Shown piece by piece: positions 53,325-63,848 of a stretch of DNA of 64,000 bases (within the stretch, counting starts at the first letter, position 1; each line of letters opens with the position of its first letter). The translations under genes were made by a program, and so were the position numbers. The notes beneath the pieces were generated by a model. That model did not search any database, was not told the DNA's origin, and saw nothing but the letters and a program-made list of their open reading frames with translations. The DNA is from Naumannella cuiyingiana (lineage in GTDB: Bacteria; Actinomycetota; Actinomycetes; Propionibacteriales; Propionibacteriaceae), in contig NZ_JACBZS010000001.1 in NCBI RefSeq assembly GCF_013408305.1, positions 1,054,001 to 1,118,000 on the forward strand. The letters are read 5' to 3'.

Positions 53325-55265
53325 GTGCCCGAATCCGCCCGCCCGATCGGCTGGCCCGCCCTGCTCGGGGCCGCACTCATCGCCGGTCTCGGGGTCTGGT
53401 TGCGCCAGTCCGAACCGCCGCTGGACGGATTCACCGAACAGGAGTTGTTCACCCAGGTCGGCGCCGCGGCCTTCGGCCTGCTCGCGCTCGTCTGCGCGCT
53501 CGGCACCACCGGCAGCCTGCTGGAGGTGGCCCTGTTCTGGCGCCGGCCCGCGCGCTCGGAGACCGGCGCTCGCTGGGCCCTGTCCGACGCTGACGCCTAT
53601 CGCCTGCGCCGCGCCGGCATCTGGGCGCTCGGCTGGGGCCTGGTGGCGCTGGTCCAGACGCCGTTCGCCGGCGCGAACGGGCTCGGCGTACCCGTCCGCT
53701 ACGCCCTCGCCGACCCGGGCAGCTTCCTCGCCGCGACCCAGACCACCCCGACCTGGCTGTTCACCGCGCTCGCCGCGCTCGGGCTCGGCGCCGCCTGCCT
53801 GTTCGCCCGCTCCTGGCCCGCGGCGCTCGCCGGCACGGGCGTCGCGCTCGCCCTCAGCCTGCCGACGGTCGTCACCGCCCAGGTGTCGGTCGGCCGCGAT
53901 CACGATCTGGCGACCGACGCGGCGATCATCGGTACGCCCGCGCTGGCGCTGTTGCTCGGCACGCTGTGGGCCTACCTCCGCCGCGGCGACGACGACCCGG
54001 CCGCGGCCCGGCGCGTGCGGCGGATCGTGATCATCGCCGGCCTGGTCGCCCTCGCCTGCCGGGTCGGGGTGCTGATCTTCGAGCTCGCCGGCACCGCGCC
54101 GTGGCAGTCCAGATACGGGATGGTCGCCCTCGGCCTGGTGGCGCTGCTGGCGGTGCTGGTGATCATCTGCTGGCGGCCGACCCTCACCCGCGCGCGCGCA
54201 GCCCTCGGCATCGGCACGCTCGTCCTCGGCGCCCAGGTCGCGCTGCTCGCGCTCTTCCCGCCGCGTTTCCGCGTGCCGCAGTCCCCGCAGGACAACTACC
54301 TCGGCTACGAGGTGCCCACCGGCCCGGCCCTGCCCGACCTGCTGACGCCCGGCCGGCCCAACCTGCTGCTCGCCTCCGTCGCGGCGTTCGCGATCGTGGC
54401 GTACCTGATCGGGTACGCGCGGCTCCGCCGGCGAGGCGACGCCTGGCCGCTCGTCCGACCGATCAGTTGGACCGCCGGCTGGCTGATCGTCGGCTTCCTT
54501 GCCACCTCCCAGGTCTGGCAGTACGGCTCGACCAGCTTCCGCTACCACATGATCGTCCACATGACCCTGAACGTCATCGCTCCGGTGCTGCTGGTGCTCG
54601 GCGGGCCGCTGACGCTCTGCCTGCGGCTGTGGCGGCCGGCCGCGGCGGGGGCGCTCGGCAGTCCTCGGGACGCGGCGGAGTCGATCATGGGCTGGCGGGT
54701 GCTGCACGTGCTGGCCCACCCACTGCTGGTCTGGCTGCTGTTCGTCGGCTCGTTCTACCTGATCTACTTCTCGTCGCTGTTCGAGCTCGGCATGCGCTTC
54801 CACTGGGCGCACCAGTTGATGACCTTCCACTTCCTGCTGGTCGGCTTCTGGTTCTATGCGGTCGTGATCGGCGTCGACCAGCCACCGCGCTCGCTGCCGC
54901 ACATCGCCCGGCTGGGCTATGTCTTCGCCGCGATGCCCTTCCACGCGTTCTATGCGGTGATCGTGATGGGCGCGAGCGTGCTGATCGGCGCCAACTACTT
55001 CCTCTCGTTGGAGCTCGCCTGGGCACCAGACCTCGCCACCGACCAGGAGGTCGGCGGCCAGATCGCGTGGGCGATCGGCGAGATCCCCCTGCTCGCGGTG
55101 GTGATCATCTTGTTGGCCCAGTGGTTCCGCACCGACCGCCGCGAGGCCCGCCGCCGGGACCGGGCGATGGATGCCGGCCATGACGACGCCTATCAGGAGT
55201 ACCAGAAGATGCTGGCCGCGCTCGCCGAGCAGGATGCGCGTACCGACCAGCGAGGCGGATCGTGA
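53325..55265 (+). CDS. CopD / CtaG fusion membrane protein, copy 1
   Basis: A 646-residue polytopic protein. The N-terminal half is CopD-like (about eight helices); the C-terminal half is a caa3_CtaG domain, with WQYGSTSFRYHMIVHMTLNVIAPVLLVLGGPLTL, then HPLLVWLLFVGSFYLIYFSSLFELGM, HWAHQLMTFHFLLVGFW and the GQIAWAIGEIP loop. These proteins move copper across the membrane and help metallate cytochrome oxidase. The multiple membrane His and Met residues support that role. GTG 53325 with AGGAG upstream. Overlaps copA by GTGA. Confidence 0.85.
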   Translation: MPESARPIGWPALLGAALIAGLGVWLRQSEPPLDGFTEQELFTQVGAAAFGLLALVCALGTTGSLLEVALFWRRPARSETGARWALSDADAYRLRRAGIWALGWGLVALVQTPFAGANGLGVPVRYALADPGSFLAATQTTPTWLFTALAALGLGAACLFARSWPAALAGTGVALALSLPTVVTAQVSVGRDHDLATDAAIIGTPALALLLGTLWAYLRRGDDDPAAARRVRRIVIIAGLVALACRVGVLIFELAGTAPWQSRYGMVALGLVALLAVLVIICWRPTLTRARAALGIGTLVLGAQVALLALFPPRFRVPQSPQDNYLGYEVPTGPALPDLLTPGRPNLLLASVAAFAIVAYLIGYARLRRRGDAWPLVRPISWTAGWLIVGFLATSQVWQYGSTSFRYHMIVHMTLNVIAPVLLVLGGPLTLCLRLWRPAAAGALGSPRDAAESIMGWRVLHVLAHPLLVWLLFVGSFYLIYFSSLFELGMRFHWAHQLMTFHFLLVGFWFYAVVIGVDQPPRSLPHIARLGYVFAAMPFHAFYAVIVMGASVLIGANYFLSLELAWAPDLATDQEVGGQIAWAIGEIPLLAVVIILLAQWFRTDRREARRRDRAMDAGHDDAYQEYQKMLAALAEQDARTDQRGGS

Positions 55266-57541
55266 CGGCCCCGGCGACCAGCCGCAGCGAACAGGCCGCC
55301 CGCATCGAGCTCGAGCTCGGCGGGATGACCTGTGCTGCCTGCGCGAATCGGATCGAGAAGAAGCTGAACAAGGTCGACGGCGCCCACGCCGTGGTCAACT
55401 TCGCGACGGAGCGCGCGGTGATCACCGGGCTGCCGGCCGCGCGCACCCCCGATCTCGTCGCCGCCGTCGAGAGGGCCGGCTACCACGCCGCGCCGGTCGC
55501 GGCCGATGCCGACCCCAACGAGACCTCGGCCCCCGACCGGGCGCGGATGCTGCTGCGTCGGCTGGCGGTGGCGGCGGTGCTGACCGTGCCGCTCGGCAAT
55601 CTCGCGATCGTGCTGGCGCTGGTCCCCGGCCTGCGCTTTCCCGGCTGGGAGTGGCTGTGCGTCGCGCTGGCGATCCCGGTCGTCTTCTGGTCGGCGTGGC
55701 CGTTCCACGCGGCGACCATCCGCAACCTGCGGCACGGGGCGTTCAGCATGGACACGCTGGTCTCGCTCGGCGTCCTCGCCGCGTTTTTCTGGTCGGTGAT
55801 CTCGCTCCTGCTGGGCTCGCCGGCGCAGCCCGGATACTGGCTCGGCTACGGCGTGACGCCGGCGGGCGCGGACGCGATCTATCTGGAGGTGGCGGCAGCG
55901 GTCACCACCTTCCTGCTGGCGGGACGCTATTTCGAGGCGAAGGCCCGCCGCTCGGCCCACGACGTGCTGACCGCGCTGACCCGGCTGGCGGCGAGCGAGG
56001 CGCGCGTGATCGACGCCGACGGCACCGAGCGGGCGGTCCCGGCGGCGTCGCTGCGTCCGGGTGATCGTTTCGCGGTACGCCCCGGCGAGAAGCTCGCCGC
56101 GGACGGGCTGGTGCTCACCGGCCGCTCGGCCGTCGACACGGCCATGATGACGGGCGAGCCCGTCCCGGCCGAGGTCGAACCGGGCAGCCAGGTGCTCGGC
56201 GGGACGATCAATCTGACCGGCGCCCTGATCATCGAGGCGCAGCGCACCGGCGAGCGCACCCAGCTCGCCCAGATGGCCGCTCTCGCCGAACAGGCGCAGG
56301 CCCGCAAGGCCAATGTGCAGCGGCTGGTCGACCGCGTGGTGTCGGTCTTCGTGCCGATCGTGCTGCTGATCGCGGCCGGTACGCTCGCCGGCTGGCTGCT
56401 CACCGGACACGGTGCGCGCGACGCGTTCAATGCCGCGCTGTCGGTGCTGATCATCGCCTGCCCGTGCGCCCTCGGTCTCGCGACGCCGACCGCGCTGATG
56501 GTCGGCATCGGCCGCGCGGGTCAGCTCGGCATCGTGATCAAGGGGCCGGACGCGCTGGAGGCCTCCGGGGTGATCGACACGGTCGTGCTCGACAAGACGG
56601 GCACCGTGACCAGCGGTGAGATGACCGTCGAGCAGGTGCTGCCGCTCGGGGTCGCCCGGGCGGAGTTGTTGGCCATCGCCGCGGCCGCCGAGCGGCACTC
56701 CGAGCACCCGATCGGCCGGGCGATCGCCGCCGCTCATCCGGGCGAGGCGCCGACCGCGGTCGGGCACCGGGCGCTGCCCGGCCTCGGTGCCGCCGCCACG
56801 GTGGACGGCTCGGAGGTGCTGATCGGCAGCGCGGCGCTGCTGGACGAGCGCGGCATCGGCGTACCCCCCGCGGCCGAGGCCGCGGTCGCCGAGGGCGAGG
56901 CGGCCGCGCGTACCTGCGTCTTCGTCGTCCGCGACGGCGCCGTGATCGGCGTGCTCGGGGTCGCGGATGAGGTCGTCGACTCGGCGCCGGAGGCCGTCGC
57001 CGAACTGCGGGCGTTGGGCCTGACCACGGTGCTGCTCACCGGTGACCGGGCGATCGCCGCCGAGCGGGTCGGCCGCGACCTCGGCGTCGACCGGGTGATC
57101 GGCGATGTCCTGCCCACCGGGAAGGTCGACGCGGTACGCGCGCTGCAGGATGCCGGGCACCGGGTCGCGATGGTCGGCGACGGGATCAACGATGCGGCCG
57201 CTCTCGCCTCCGCCGACCTGGGGCTGGCCGTGCTGCACGGCACCGATCTGGCGGTGAAGTCGGCCGACATGATCCTGGTCCGCCGGCATCTGTCGGTGAT
57301 CGCCGACGCGATCGGTCTGGCCCGCGCGAGCCTGCGGACGATCCGCGGCAACCTGGTGTGGGCCTTTGCCTACAACGTGGCTGCCATCCCGCTCGCCGCG
57401 GCCGGGCTGTTGAACCCGCTGATCGCCGGCGTGGCGATGTCGCTGTCGTCGGTCTTCGTGGTCGGCAACAGCCTGCGGCTGCGGCGCTATCCGCGCCGGC
57501 GCGCGACCGATACGGCCCGGGGGAATCCGCCGATCTCGTGA
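55262..57541 (+). CDS. copA: Copper-translocating P1B-type ATPase
   Basis: A 759-residue P1B-ATPase. It has an N-terminal heavy-metal domain with GMTCAACANRIEKKLN, then the actuator loop MTGEPVPAE. The ion-site CPC in IIACPCALGLATP, phosphorylation DKTGTVTSGE, the P1B signature SEHPIG and hinge MVGDGINDAAAL follow. CPC with the N-terminal CxxC indicates Cu(I) export. It is coupled to the CopD-CtaG gene (4-nt overlap), so the two likely act together in copper supply or detoxification. GTG start. Confidence 0.93.
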   Translation: MTAPATSRSEQAARIELELGGMTCAACANRIEKKLNKVDGAHAVVNFATERAVITGLPAARTPDLVAAVERAGYHAAPVAADADPNETSAPDRARMLLRRLAVAAVLTVPLGNLAIVLALVPGLRFPGWEWLCVALAIPVVFWSAWPFHAATIRNLRHGAFSMDTLVSLGVLAAFFWSVISLLLGSPAQPGYWLGYGVTPAGADAIYLEVAAAVTTFLLAGRYFEAKARRSAHDVLTALTRLAASEARVIDADGTERAVPAASLRPGDRFAVRPGEKLAADGLVLTGRSAVDTAMMTGEPVPAEVEPGSQVLGGTINLTGALIIEAQRTGERTQLAQMAALAEQAQARKANVQRLVDRVVSVFVPIVLLIAAGTLAGWLLTGHGARDAFNAALSVLIIACPCALGLATPTALMVGIGRAGQLGIVIKGPDALEASGVIDTVVLDKTGTVTSGEMTVEQVLPLGVARAELLAIAAAAERHSEHPIGRAIAAAHPGEAPTAVGHRALPGLGAAATVDGSEVLIGSAALLDERGIGVPPAAEAAVAEGEAAARTCVFVVRDGAVIGVLGVADEVVDSAPEAVAELRALGLTTVLLTGDRAIAAERVGRDLGVDRVIGDVLPTGKVDAVRALQDAGHRVAMVGDGINDAAALASADLGLAVLHGTDLAVKSADMILVRRHLSVIADAIGLARASLRTIRGNLVWAFAYNVAAIPLAAAGLLNPLIAGVAMSLSSVFVVGNSLRLRRYPRRRATDTARGNPPIS

Positions 57542-57670
57542 TCGTGCTACAAACTCCGGAGCCGATCGCCAGGGCGACCGGGACGCCGTGACGGCCGCCC
57601 GCTTGCCACCCCGGAAGGCGCCCGCAGCACCGCGGGCCCACCATTCGTCATCATCCGGAGGAATCTTCAC
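57542..57670. other. Intergenic leader before the FecB-like gene
   Basis: 129 nt with several GC-rich short inverted repeats, such as CCCGC-AGCACC-GCGGG near 57630, and a Shine-Dalgarno GGAGGAA just before 57671. A short stretch recalls a B12-box but the remaining riboswitch parts are missing. No gene is seen. Confidence 0.4.
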
Positions 57671-58714
57671 ATGCGTCTGCGTCCCGCCCTGTTGGCCGGC
57701 GTCCTGATCCTTGCCCCGCTCGCCGGCTGCGCGTCCGCCGGCACCGGCCCGACCCCCATGGACACGCCCATGCCATCCGGCGGCATGGACATGGGCGGCG
57801 GCAAGGGCGGCGATGGTAAGGGCGGTGACGGGGGAATGGACATGGGCGGCGCGCCGCAGTGCCCCCCGCCGGCGGCGGACGGGCCCGCGCCGGAGCGGAT
57901 CGTCACCATGGATTCGGGCGCGGCGGCGTTCCTGGTCGAGCTGGGCCAGGCCGACCGGATCGTCGGCACTGCGGCGCCCGACTTCACCGAGGCGTTCGAC
58001 GGCGAGCTGCGGCGCGAGCTGGATCGGATCAAGGTGATCGACCCCGGCCGCGGCAACCGCGAGCGGGTCCTGGCGGCCGAGCCCGATCTGGTGACCGGCA
58101 TCTCGCTGTACGAGTTCGGCGCCTTCGACGGTACGCCGACCCTGGAGCAGCTTGCCGAGAACGGCGCGCGGGTCGTCGTCGCCTGTGACACCGCGGCGGG
58201 CCGGGCCAGCACCGGGATCGACGACACCTACCGCTACGTCGACGAGCTGGGCCGGGTGCTCGGCGTACCCGACGAGGCCGCGGCGCTGAACGATCGACTG
58301 CGCGGGGAGCTGCCGCGCATCGATCCCGGGGCGGAGCCAGTACGCGTCCTCGGGCTGTCGGCGGCGCCGACGGGCGGGCAGGGCGTGAAGACGCAGGGCG
58401 CGTCGAGCCTGGCCAACGGCATCTACACGCTGGCCGGCGGGGAGAACATCGCCGGTTCGGTGAACGCCGACTTCGCCGACCTGTCGGCGGAGGAGGTGGC
58501 GACCCGAGACCCCCAGCTCATCGTGGCGGTGACCGGACTCGGGCCCGAGTCGCCCGAGGATCTGGTCGCGGCGATCAAGGCCTCGCCGCTGCTCGCGAAC
58601 ACCACCGCGGTCCGCGAGGATCGGATCGTCGCCGTGCCGCAGAGCATCCTGCTCTCCCCCAGCGTGCTGAATCCCCGTGCCGCGAAGCTGATCAACGAGG
58701 CCGCGACCCGCTGA
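57671..58714 (+). CDS. FecB/BtuF-type substrate-binding lipoprotein with Met-rich linker
   Basis: A 347-residue ABC receptor of the helical-backbone class III type. The lipobox is LAPLAGC. After it comes an unusual Met/Gly/Lys/Asp-rich linker (residues 25-62, with MDTPMPSGGMDMGGG and a second MDMGG). The binding fold then begins with PERIVTMDSGAAAFLVELGQADRIVGTA. Such receptors bring ferric siderophores, haem, cobalamin or other metallophores to a FecCD transporter, encoded next. Met-rich tracts commonly bind Cu(I), and copA precedes it. The ligand is therefore uncertain between iron-type chelates and copper. Confidence 0.8.
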   Translation: MRLRPALLAGVLILAPLAGCASAGTGPTPMDTPMPSGGMDMGGGKGGDGKGGDGGMDMGGAPQCPPPAADGPAPERIVTMDSGAAAFLVELGQADRIVGTAAPDFTEAFDGELRRELDRIKVIDPGRGNRERVLAAEPDLVTGISLYEFGAFDGTPTLEQLAENGARVVVACDTAAGRASTGIDDTYRYVDELGRVLGVPDEAAALNDRLRGELPRIDPGAEPVRVLGLSAAPTGGQGVKTQGASSLANGIYTLAGGENIAGSVNADFADLSAEEVATRDPQLIVAVTGLGPESPEDLVAAIKASPLLANTTAVREDRIVAVPQSILLSPSVLNPRAAKLINEAATR

Positions 58715-58727
58715 GGCCGCCGATCCG

Positions 58728-59816
58728 ATGGCCAATCCCGATGGCTGGCGCGCCCGGCCGCTGCTGCCGAGCCGACCCGGCGCGCTCTGGGCCGGACTGC
58801 CGCTGCCGCTCGTGCTGCTCGCCGGGTCGGTGCTGCTGGTCTGCTGCGCCGCCTTCGCGGTGACGGTCGGCGCGGTCCGGATCCCGCTGACGGAGGTGAT
58901 CGGCTCGGTGGGCGCGCATCTCTCCGGCCGTCCGGGCGCGGGCCCGCTGGACTACATCGTCTGGGAGTTGCGGGTACCGCGCGTCGCGCAGGCGCTGGTG
59001 GTCGGGGCGGGCCTCGCGGCCGGCGGGGCGGTGATCCAGGCATTGGTCCGCAATCCGCTGGCGGACCCGTATGTGCTGGGCCTGTCGTCCGGCGCCAGCG
59101 TGGGCGCGGTGATCGTATTGACCACCCTCGGTGCGACGGCGGCCGGGCAGCTCACCCTGCCGTTCGCGGCGTTCCTGGGCAGTGCCGCCACCGGGATCGC
59201 GGTCTTCGCGCTGGCCCGCCGGCACGGCCGGCTGCTGCCGGGGAGGCTGATCATGATCGGCGTGGCGGCCGGTCACCTGCTGGCGGGCATCACCTCGTAC
59301 CTGTTGCTCCGCGGCAATTCCGCGGACGCCACCCGTCAGGTCATGTTCTGGCTGCTGGGCAGCCTGTCCGGGGCGCAATGGCCGCTGCTGGTGATCAGCT
59401 CGGTGATCGTGATCCCGCTGCTGGGCGTGATCTTGCTGCTCGCCGGCCGGCTGAACGCGCTCTCGCTCGGCGACGACGCCGCCGTCTCGCTCGGAGTCTC
59501 CCCCACCGTCGCCCGGCTGATCTTCTTCGTCCTGGCTTCGCTGGTGATCGGCACCGTCGTCTCGGTCTGTGGGCCGGTCGGATTCGTGGGTCTCGTGGTG
59601 CCGAACCTGGCCCGGATCCTGGTCGGCGCCGACCATCGCCGCTCGCTGCCGGTGTCGCTGCTGCTGGGGGCGTTCCTGGTGCTCGCCGCCGACACCGCCG
59701 CCCGCACCCTGCTGTCGCCGATCGAGATCCCGATCGGGATCATGACCGCCCTGGTCGGTGCGCCCGCCTTCGTGATCGCGGTACGCCGCAGCGCGACCGG
59801 CCAGGTGAGCCTGTGA
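58728..59816 (+). CDS. FecCD-family ABC transporter permease
   Basis: A 362-residue permease with about ten helices. Family motifs are ELRVPRVAQALVVGAGLAAGGAVIQALVRNPLADPYVLGLSSGAS at the start, MIGVAAGHLLAGITSYL in the middle and VCGPVGFVGLVVPNLARILVGADHRRSLPVS for the coupling region. It follows the binding protein by 13 nt and overlaps the ATPase gene by 4 nt. Confidence 0.88.
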   Translation: MANPDGWRARPLLPSRPGALWAGLPLPLVLLAGSVLLVCCAAFAVTVGAVRIPLTEVIGSVGAHLSGRPGAGPLDYIVWELRVPRVAQALVVGAGLAAGGAVIQALVRNPLADPYVLGLSSGASVGAVIVLTTLGATAAGQLTLPFAAFLGSAATGIAVFALARRHGRLLPGRLIMIGVAAGHLLAGITSYLLLRGNSADATRQVMFWLLGSLSGAQWPLLVISSVIVIPLLGVILLLAGRLNALSLGDDAAVSLGVSPTVARLIFFVLASLVIGTVVSVCGPVGFVGLVVPNLARILVGADHRRSLPVSLLLGAFLVLAADTAARTLLSPIEIPIGIMTALVGAPAFVIAVRRSATGQVSL

Positions 59817-60586
59817 GCACCGGGCGGCTGGTGATCGATGGGCTCGTCGCGGGCTTCGTCGACCCGATCCTGCACGGGATCGACCTCAGGATCGGGACCG
59901 GCGAGGTGTGCGCCGTGGTGGGCCCGAACGGCTCGGGCAAGTCGACGCTGCTCCGGGCGATCTACGGCGCCCTGCGCCCGAGCGCCGGTTCCGCGGTGCT
60001 CGACGGCGATGATCTTGCCCGGCTGCCGCGCGCGGAGGCGGCGCGACGGGTGGGGGTCGTCGGTCAGGCCGCCGGCGGGGGTTTCGACTTCACCGCCCGC
60101 GAGATGGTGCTGCTCGGGCGTACCCCGCACCTGGGCACGTTCGACCGTCCCGGTCCGGCCGACCACGCCATTGCCGAGGACGCGATGCGGCGCACCGGGT
60201 GTGCGCAGTTCGCGGACCGGCCCCTGTCGACGCTGTCGGGCGGCGAGGCGCAACGGGTGCTGATCGCTCGCGCGCTGGCCCAGCAGCCGATCTTGTTGTT
60301 GCTGGACGAGCCGACCAATCATCTCGATCCGCGTCACCAGCTCGAACTGCTGACCCTGCTGCGGGGCTCCGGGCCGACGGTGCTGGTCGCCCTGCACTCG
60401 CTCGACCTGGCGGCGCAGTACGCCGATCAGCTCGCGATCATGGACTCCGGACGGCTGGTGGACGCGGGGCCGCCGCACGCGGTGCTGACGGATGCGACCC
60501 TGCGCCGGGTCTTCGGCGTCTCCGGCGGCTTCGTCACCGACCCGGTGACCGGCGCCCCCCGGCTGCTGCTCCGACCGGCGGAGTGA
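59813..60586 (+). CDS. FecE/BtuD-type ABC ATPase
   Basis: A 257-residue ATPase of the iron-siderophore/B12 importer group: Walker A GPNGSGKST, the Q-loop region GVVGQAAGGGFDFTAREMV, signature LSGGEAQRV, Walker B LLLLDEPTNHLD and the H-loop in ALHSLDLAAQY. GTG start overlapping the permease stop. It completes the importer. It ends 24 nt from the convergent second CopD-CtaG gene. Confidence 0.87.
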   Translation: MSTGRLVIDGLVAGFVDPILHGIDLRIGTGEVCAVVGPNGSGKSTLLRAIYGALRPSAGSAVLDGDDLARLPRAEAARRVGVVGQAAGGGFDFTAREMVLLGRTPHLGTFDRPGPADHAIAEDAMRRTGCAQFADRPLSTLSGGEAQRVLIARALAQQPILLLLDEPTNHLDPRHQLELLTLLRGSGPTVLVALHSLDLAAQYADQLAIMDSGRLVDAGPPHAVLTDATLRRVFGVSGGFVTDPVTGAPRLLLRPAE

Positions 60587-60610
60587 CCCCGGCGGCCGCG
60601 ACGGGCGACG

Positions 60611-62311
60611 TCAGTCGCGGTCGTGGCGGGCGAGATCGGCATACATCTGCTGGATGGCCTCGTACGCCTCGTCCCGTCCGCTGGCGATGGCCTTGTCCCG
60701 TCGCCGAGCCTCCCGGCGGTCGGCGCGGTACCAGTGCACGAGCAGGATCAGGACGGTCGCCAGCAGGGGGATCTCGCCGATGAACCACGCGATCTGACCG
60801 GCGGCGGCCTGTTCGGCGACCGGGTCGAGCGGCGGCACCGGCGCCACGGCCGCGAAGTAGGCGGCGCCGATGATGGTCTCGGCGTCCATCACGATCACCG
60901 CGAAGAAGGAGTGGAACGGCATGGCGGCGAAGACGAACGCGAGCCGAGCCAGGTGCGGCAGTGGGCGCGGCGGTTGGTCCACGCCGATCACGACGGCGGA
61001 GAAGGCGTACCCCGTGAGCAGGAAGTGCAGGGTGATCAACTGGTGCGACCAGGGACGCGCCATCGCCAGTCCGAACAGCCCCGAGAAGTAGAGCAGGTAG
61101 AACGAGCCGACGAAGATCAACCAGATGACGACGGGGTGCGCGAGCACGCGCAGTGGCCGCCAGGTCATGATCGACTCGATCGCGTCCCGCGCGCTGCCAG
61201 CACCGCCGGCCCGCCCGGGCCGCAGGGCGCGCAGCGCCAGGGTGAGCGGACCGCCGAGCACCAGCAGCACGGGAGCGATCAGGTTCAGCACCATGTGCGC
61301 CAGCATGTGATAGCGGAAGCTGATGTCCCCGTACTGCCAGATCCGGGTCACCGCGACCGTGATCACGAGCAGCCAGCCCACCACCCAGGCGAGGGTCCGC
61401 CCCACCGGCCAGCGATCGCCCCGGCGGCGCAGCGCCCGGACCCCGGCCAGGTAGGCGATCACCGCGAGGACGGCGAGTCCGGCAAGTAGGAAGTTCGGGC
61501 GGCCCGGGAGCAGGAAGTTCGCCCCCGATGGCCCCGGTCCGATGCCGTAGCCGAGGACGAGGAGTTGCCCCGGACTGGCCCCCGCCGGCGCGGTGAGCGG
61601 GGCCAGCAGCGCCGCAGCCGCGGCGGCGGCCGCTGCTGTCCCGGCCCGGGCCGCGACCCGGCGCTGCCCCGCGATGGCCGCGGCGAGCGCCAGCACCGCC
61701 GCCGGCGCGGCCAGGCCGACGGCGTCGGTACGCAGGTCCGCGCCGGGACCGGGCGGCACCGCGAGGGCCGCGGCCGGGATGCAGGCGGCCAGCGCGAGAC
61801 AGAGCAGCGCGATGGCCCCGGCCCAGGTGCGAACACGCGCGAGCAGCGCGCCCGACAGCGCGGCCAGCGCCGCGGTGAGGGCCCAGCCGAGCGGGGCGGA
61901 GGTGATCGGCAGGTCGGCGCCGAGGCGGGCCAGGACCGCACCGAGCGGCCGGTCGGACTCTCCTGCCATGGCGAACGGTACGCCGAGCGCGGCGAACCCG
62001 GCCCAGGCAAGCGCCGGCGCAATGGCGGCCCGGGCCGCCGCGCGGGCGCCGGGCGTCAGTTCGTTGCGTACCGGGCCGGCGTTCTCGCCCCGCTCCGGCC
62101 GTCGCCAGCCGATCGCGCACAGCAGGCGGGACACCGTCAGCACCGCCGCGGCTCCCGCGGCGACGCCGAAGAGTCCGGCGCCGAGGACGGTGAGCGGGTC
62201 GGGAGCGGGGGCGGGCATCGCGTCGGGATGCAGCGCGACAGCCGCGAATACGATCATGAAAACCAGCCCGGCGAGCAGGACCGTCGCGGGCCGGGATGCT
62301 GTCGCGATCAT
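60611..62311 (-). CDS. CopD / CtaG fusion membrane protein, copy 2
   Basis: A 566-residue paralogue of the protein at 53325. An Ala-rich N-terminal CopD-like half is followed by the caa3_CtaG half (IWQYGDISFRYHMLAHMVLNLIAPVLLVLGGPLTLALRALR, HPVVIWLIFVGSFYLLYFSGLFGLAM, GQIAWFIGEIPLL, RADRREARRRDKAIASGRDEAYE). The C-terminal halves of the two copies are highly alike. The start may be ATG 62311 (used here) or GTG 62326. It lies in the opposite direction, so the two paralogues bracket copA and the metal importer. Confidence 0.83.
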   Translation of the reverse strand: MIATASRPATVLLAGLVFMIVFAAVALHPDAMPAPAPDPLTVLGAGLFGVAAGAAAVLTVSRLLCAIGWRRPERGENAGPVRNELTPGARAAARAAIAPALAWAGFAALGVPFAMAGESDRPLGAVLARLGADLPITSAPLGWALTAALAALSGALLARVRTWAGAIALLCLALAACIPAAALAVPPGPGADLRTDAVGLAAPAAVLALAAAIAGQRRVAARAGTAAAAAAAAALLAPLTAPAGASPGQLLVLGYGIGPGPSGANFLLPGRPNFLLAGLAVLAVIAYLAGVRALRRRGDRWPVGRTLAWVVGWLLVITVAVTRIWQYGDISFRYHMLAHMVLNLIAPVLLVLGGPLTLALRALRPGRAGGAGSARDAIESIMTWRPLRVLAHPVVIWLIFVGSFYLLYFSGLFGLAMARPWSHQLITLHFLLTGYAFSAVVIGVDQPPRPLPHLARLAFVFAAMPFHSFFAVIVMDAETIIGAAYFAAVAPVPPLDPVAEQAAAGQIAWFIGEIPLLATVLILLVHWYRADRREARRRDKAIASGRDEAYEAIQQMYADLARHDRD

Positions 62312-62363
62312 CCGGCCTGCAGCCACGCGGGCGACTCTACGCCGACGCGGCCCAGAATACGCA

Positions 62364-62399
62364 AAGGGCCCGGGGCTCCTTGCGGAGTCCCGGGCCCTT
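62364..62399. terminator. Hairpin terminator downstream of tuf
   Basis: AAGGGCCCGGGGCTCC (62364-62379) and GGAGTCCCGGGCCCTT (62384-62399) form a 16-bp stem with one G-U-type pair and a TTGC loop, about 80 nt past the tuf stop on the minus strand. It ends the fusA-tuf unit. Confidence 0.85.
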
Positions 62400-62416
62400 G
62401 CGCGGCCTCAGCCGAT

Positions 62417-62476
62417 GATCACTTCAGGATCGTTGATCGCGCAGCGATCACTTGAGGATCGTTGATCGCGCAGCGA

Positions 62477-62488
<12 letters not shown>
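62417..62488. repeat. 29-bp direct repeats duplicating the tuf 3' end
   Basis: Two full copies of GATCACTTGAGGATCGTTGA-CGCGCAGC (62417-62445 with one change, 62446-62474) run directly into the matching stop-codon region of tuf (62475-62488). Each copy carries the complement of the last tuf codons, CTC-AAG-TGA. The palindrome GATCGC-GCA-GCGATC is formed at 62435-62449 and 62464-62478. Confidence 0.9.
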
Positions 62489-63670
<1,182 letters not shown>

Positions 63671-63848
63671 TGGGGCTCCTTCTTCGATGATTGCCGCGCG
63701 GTAGCGGGCTGCTTGCGATGGTTACTGCTGGTCGGGCGTTGCGCTGCGCGCGGCGCAGGGCACCCGGCCAAGTTTTGTGCACGGACCCGTGACAGTCAAA
63801 CCGATCGGGTCTATCATCCCGGGCCCGTGCTGCCTCGGCGGGCGGGGA

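Noticed and set aside
57542-57670. Possible cobalamin riboswitch ahead of the FecB/BtuF-type gene (a GCCAGGNNACCGG-like string and a TCCGG-GC string).
   Set aside because: The interval is too short, the conserved core elements are not in the right order or spacing, and the 3' expression platform is not recognisable. A covariance-model search would decide.
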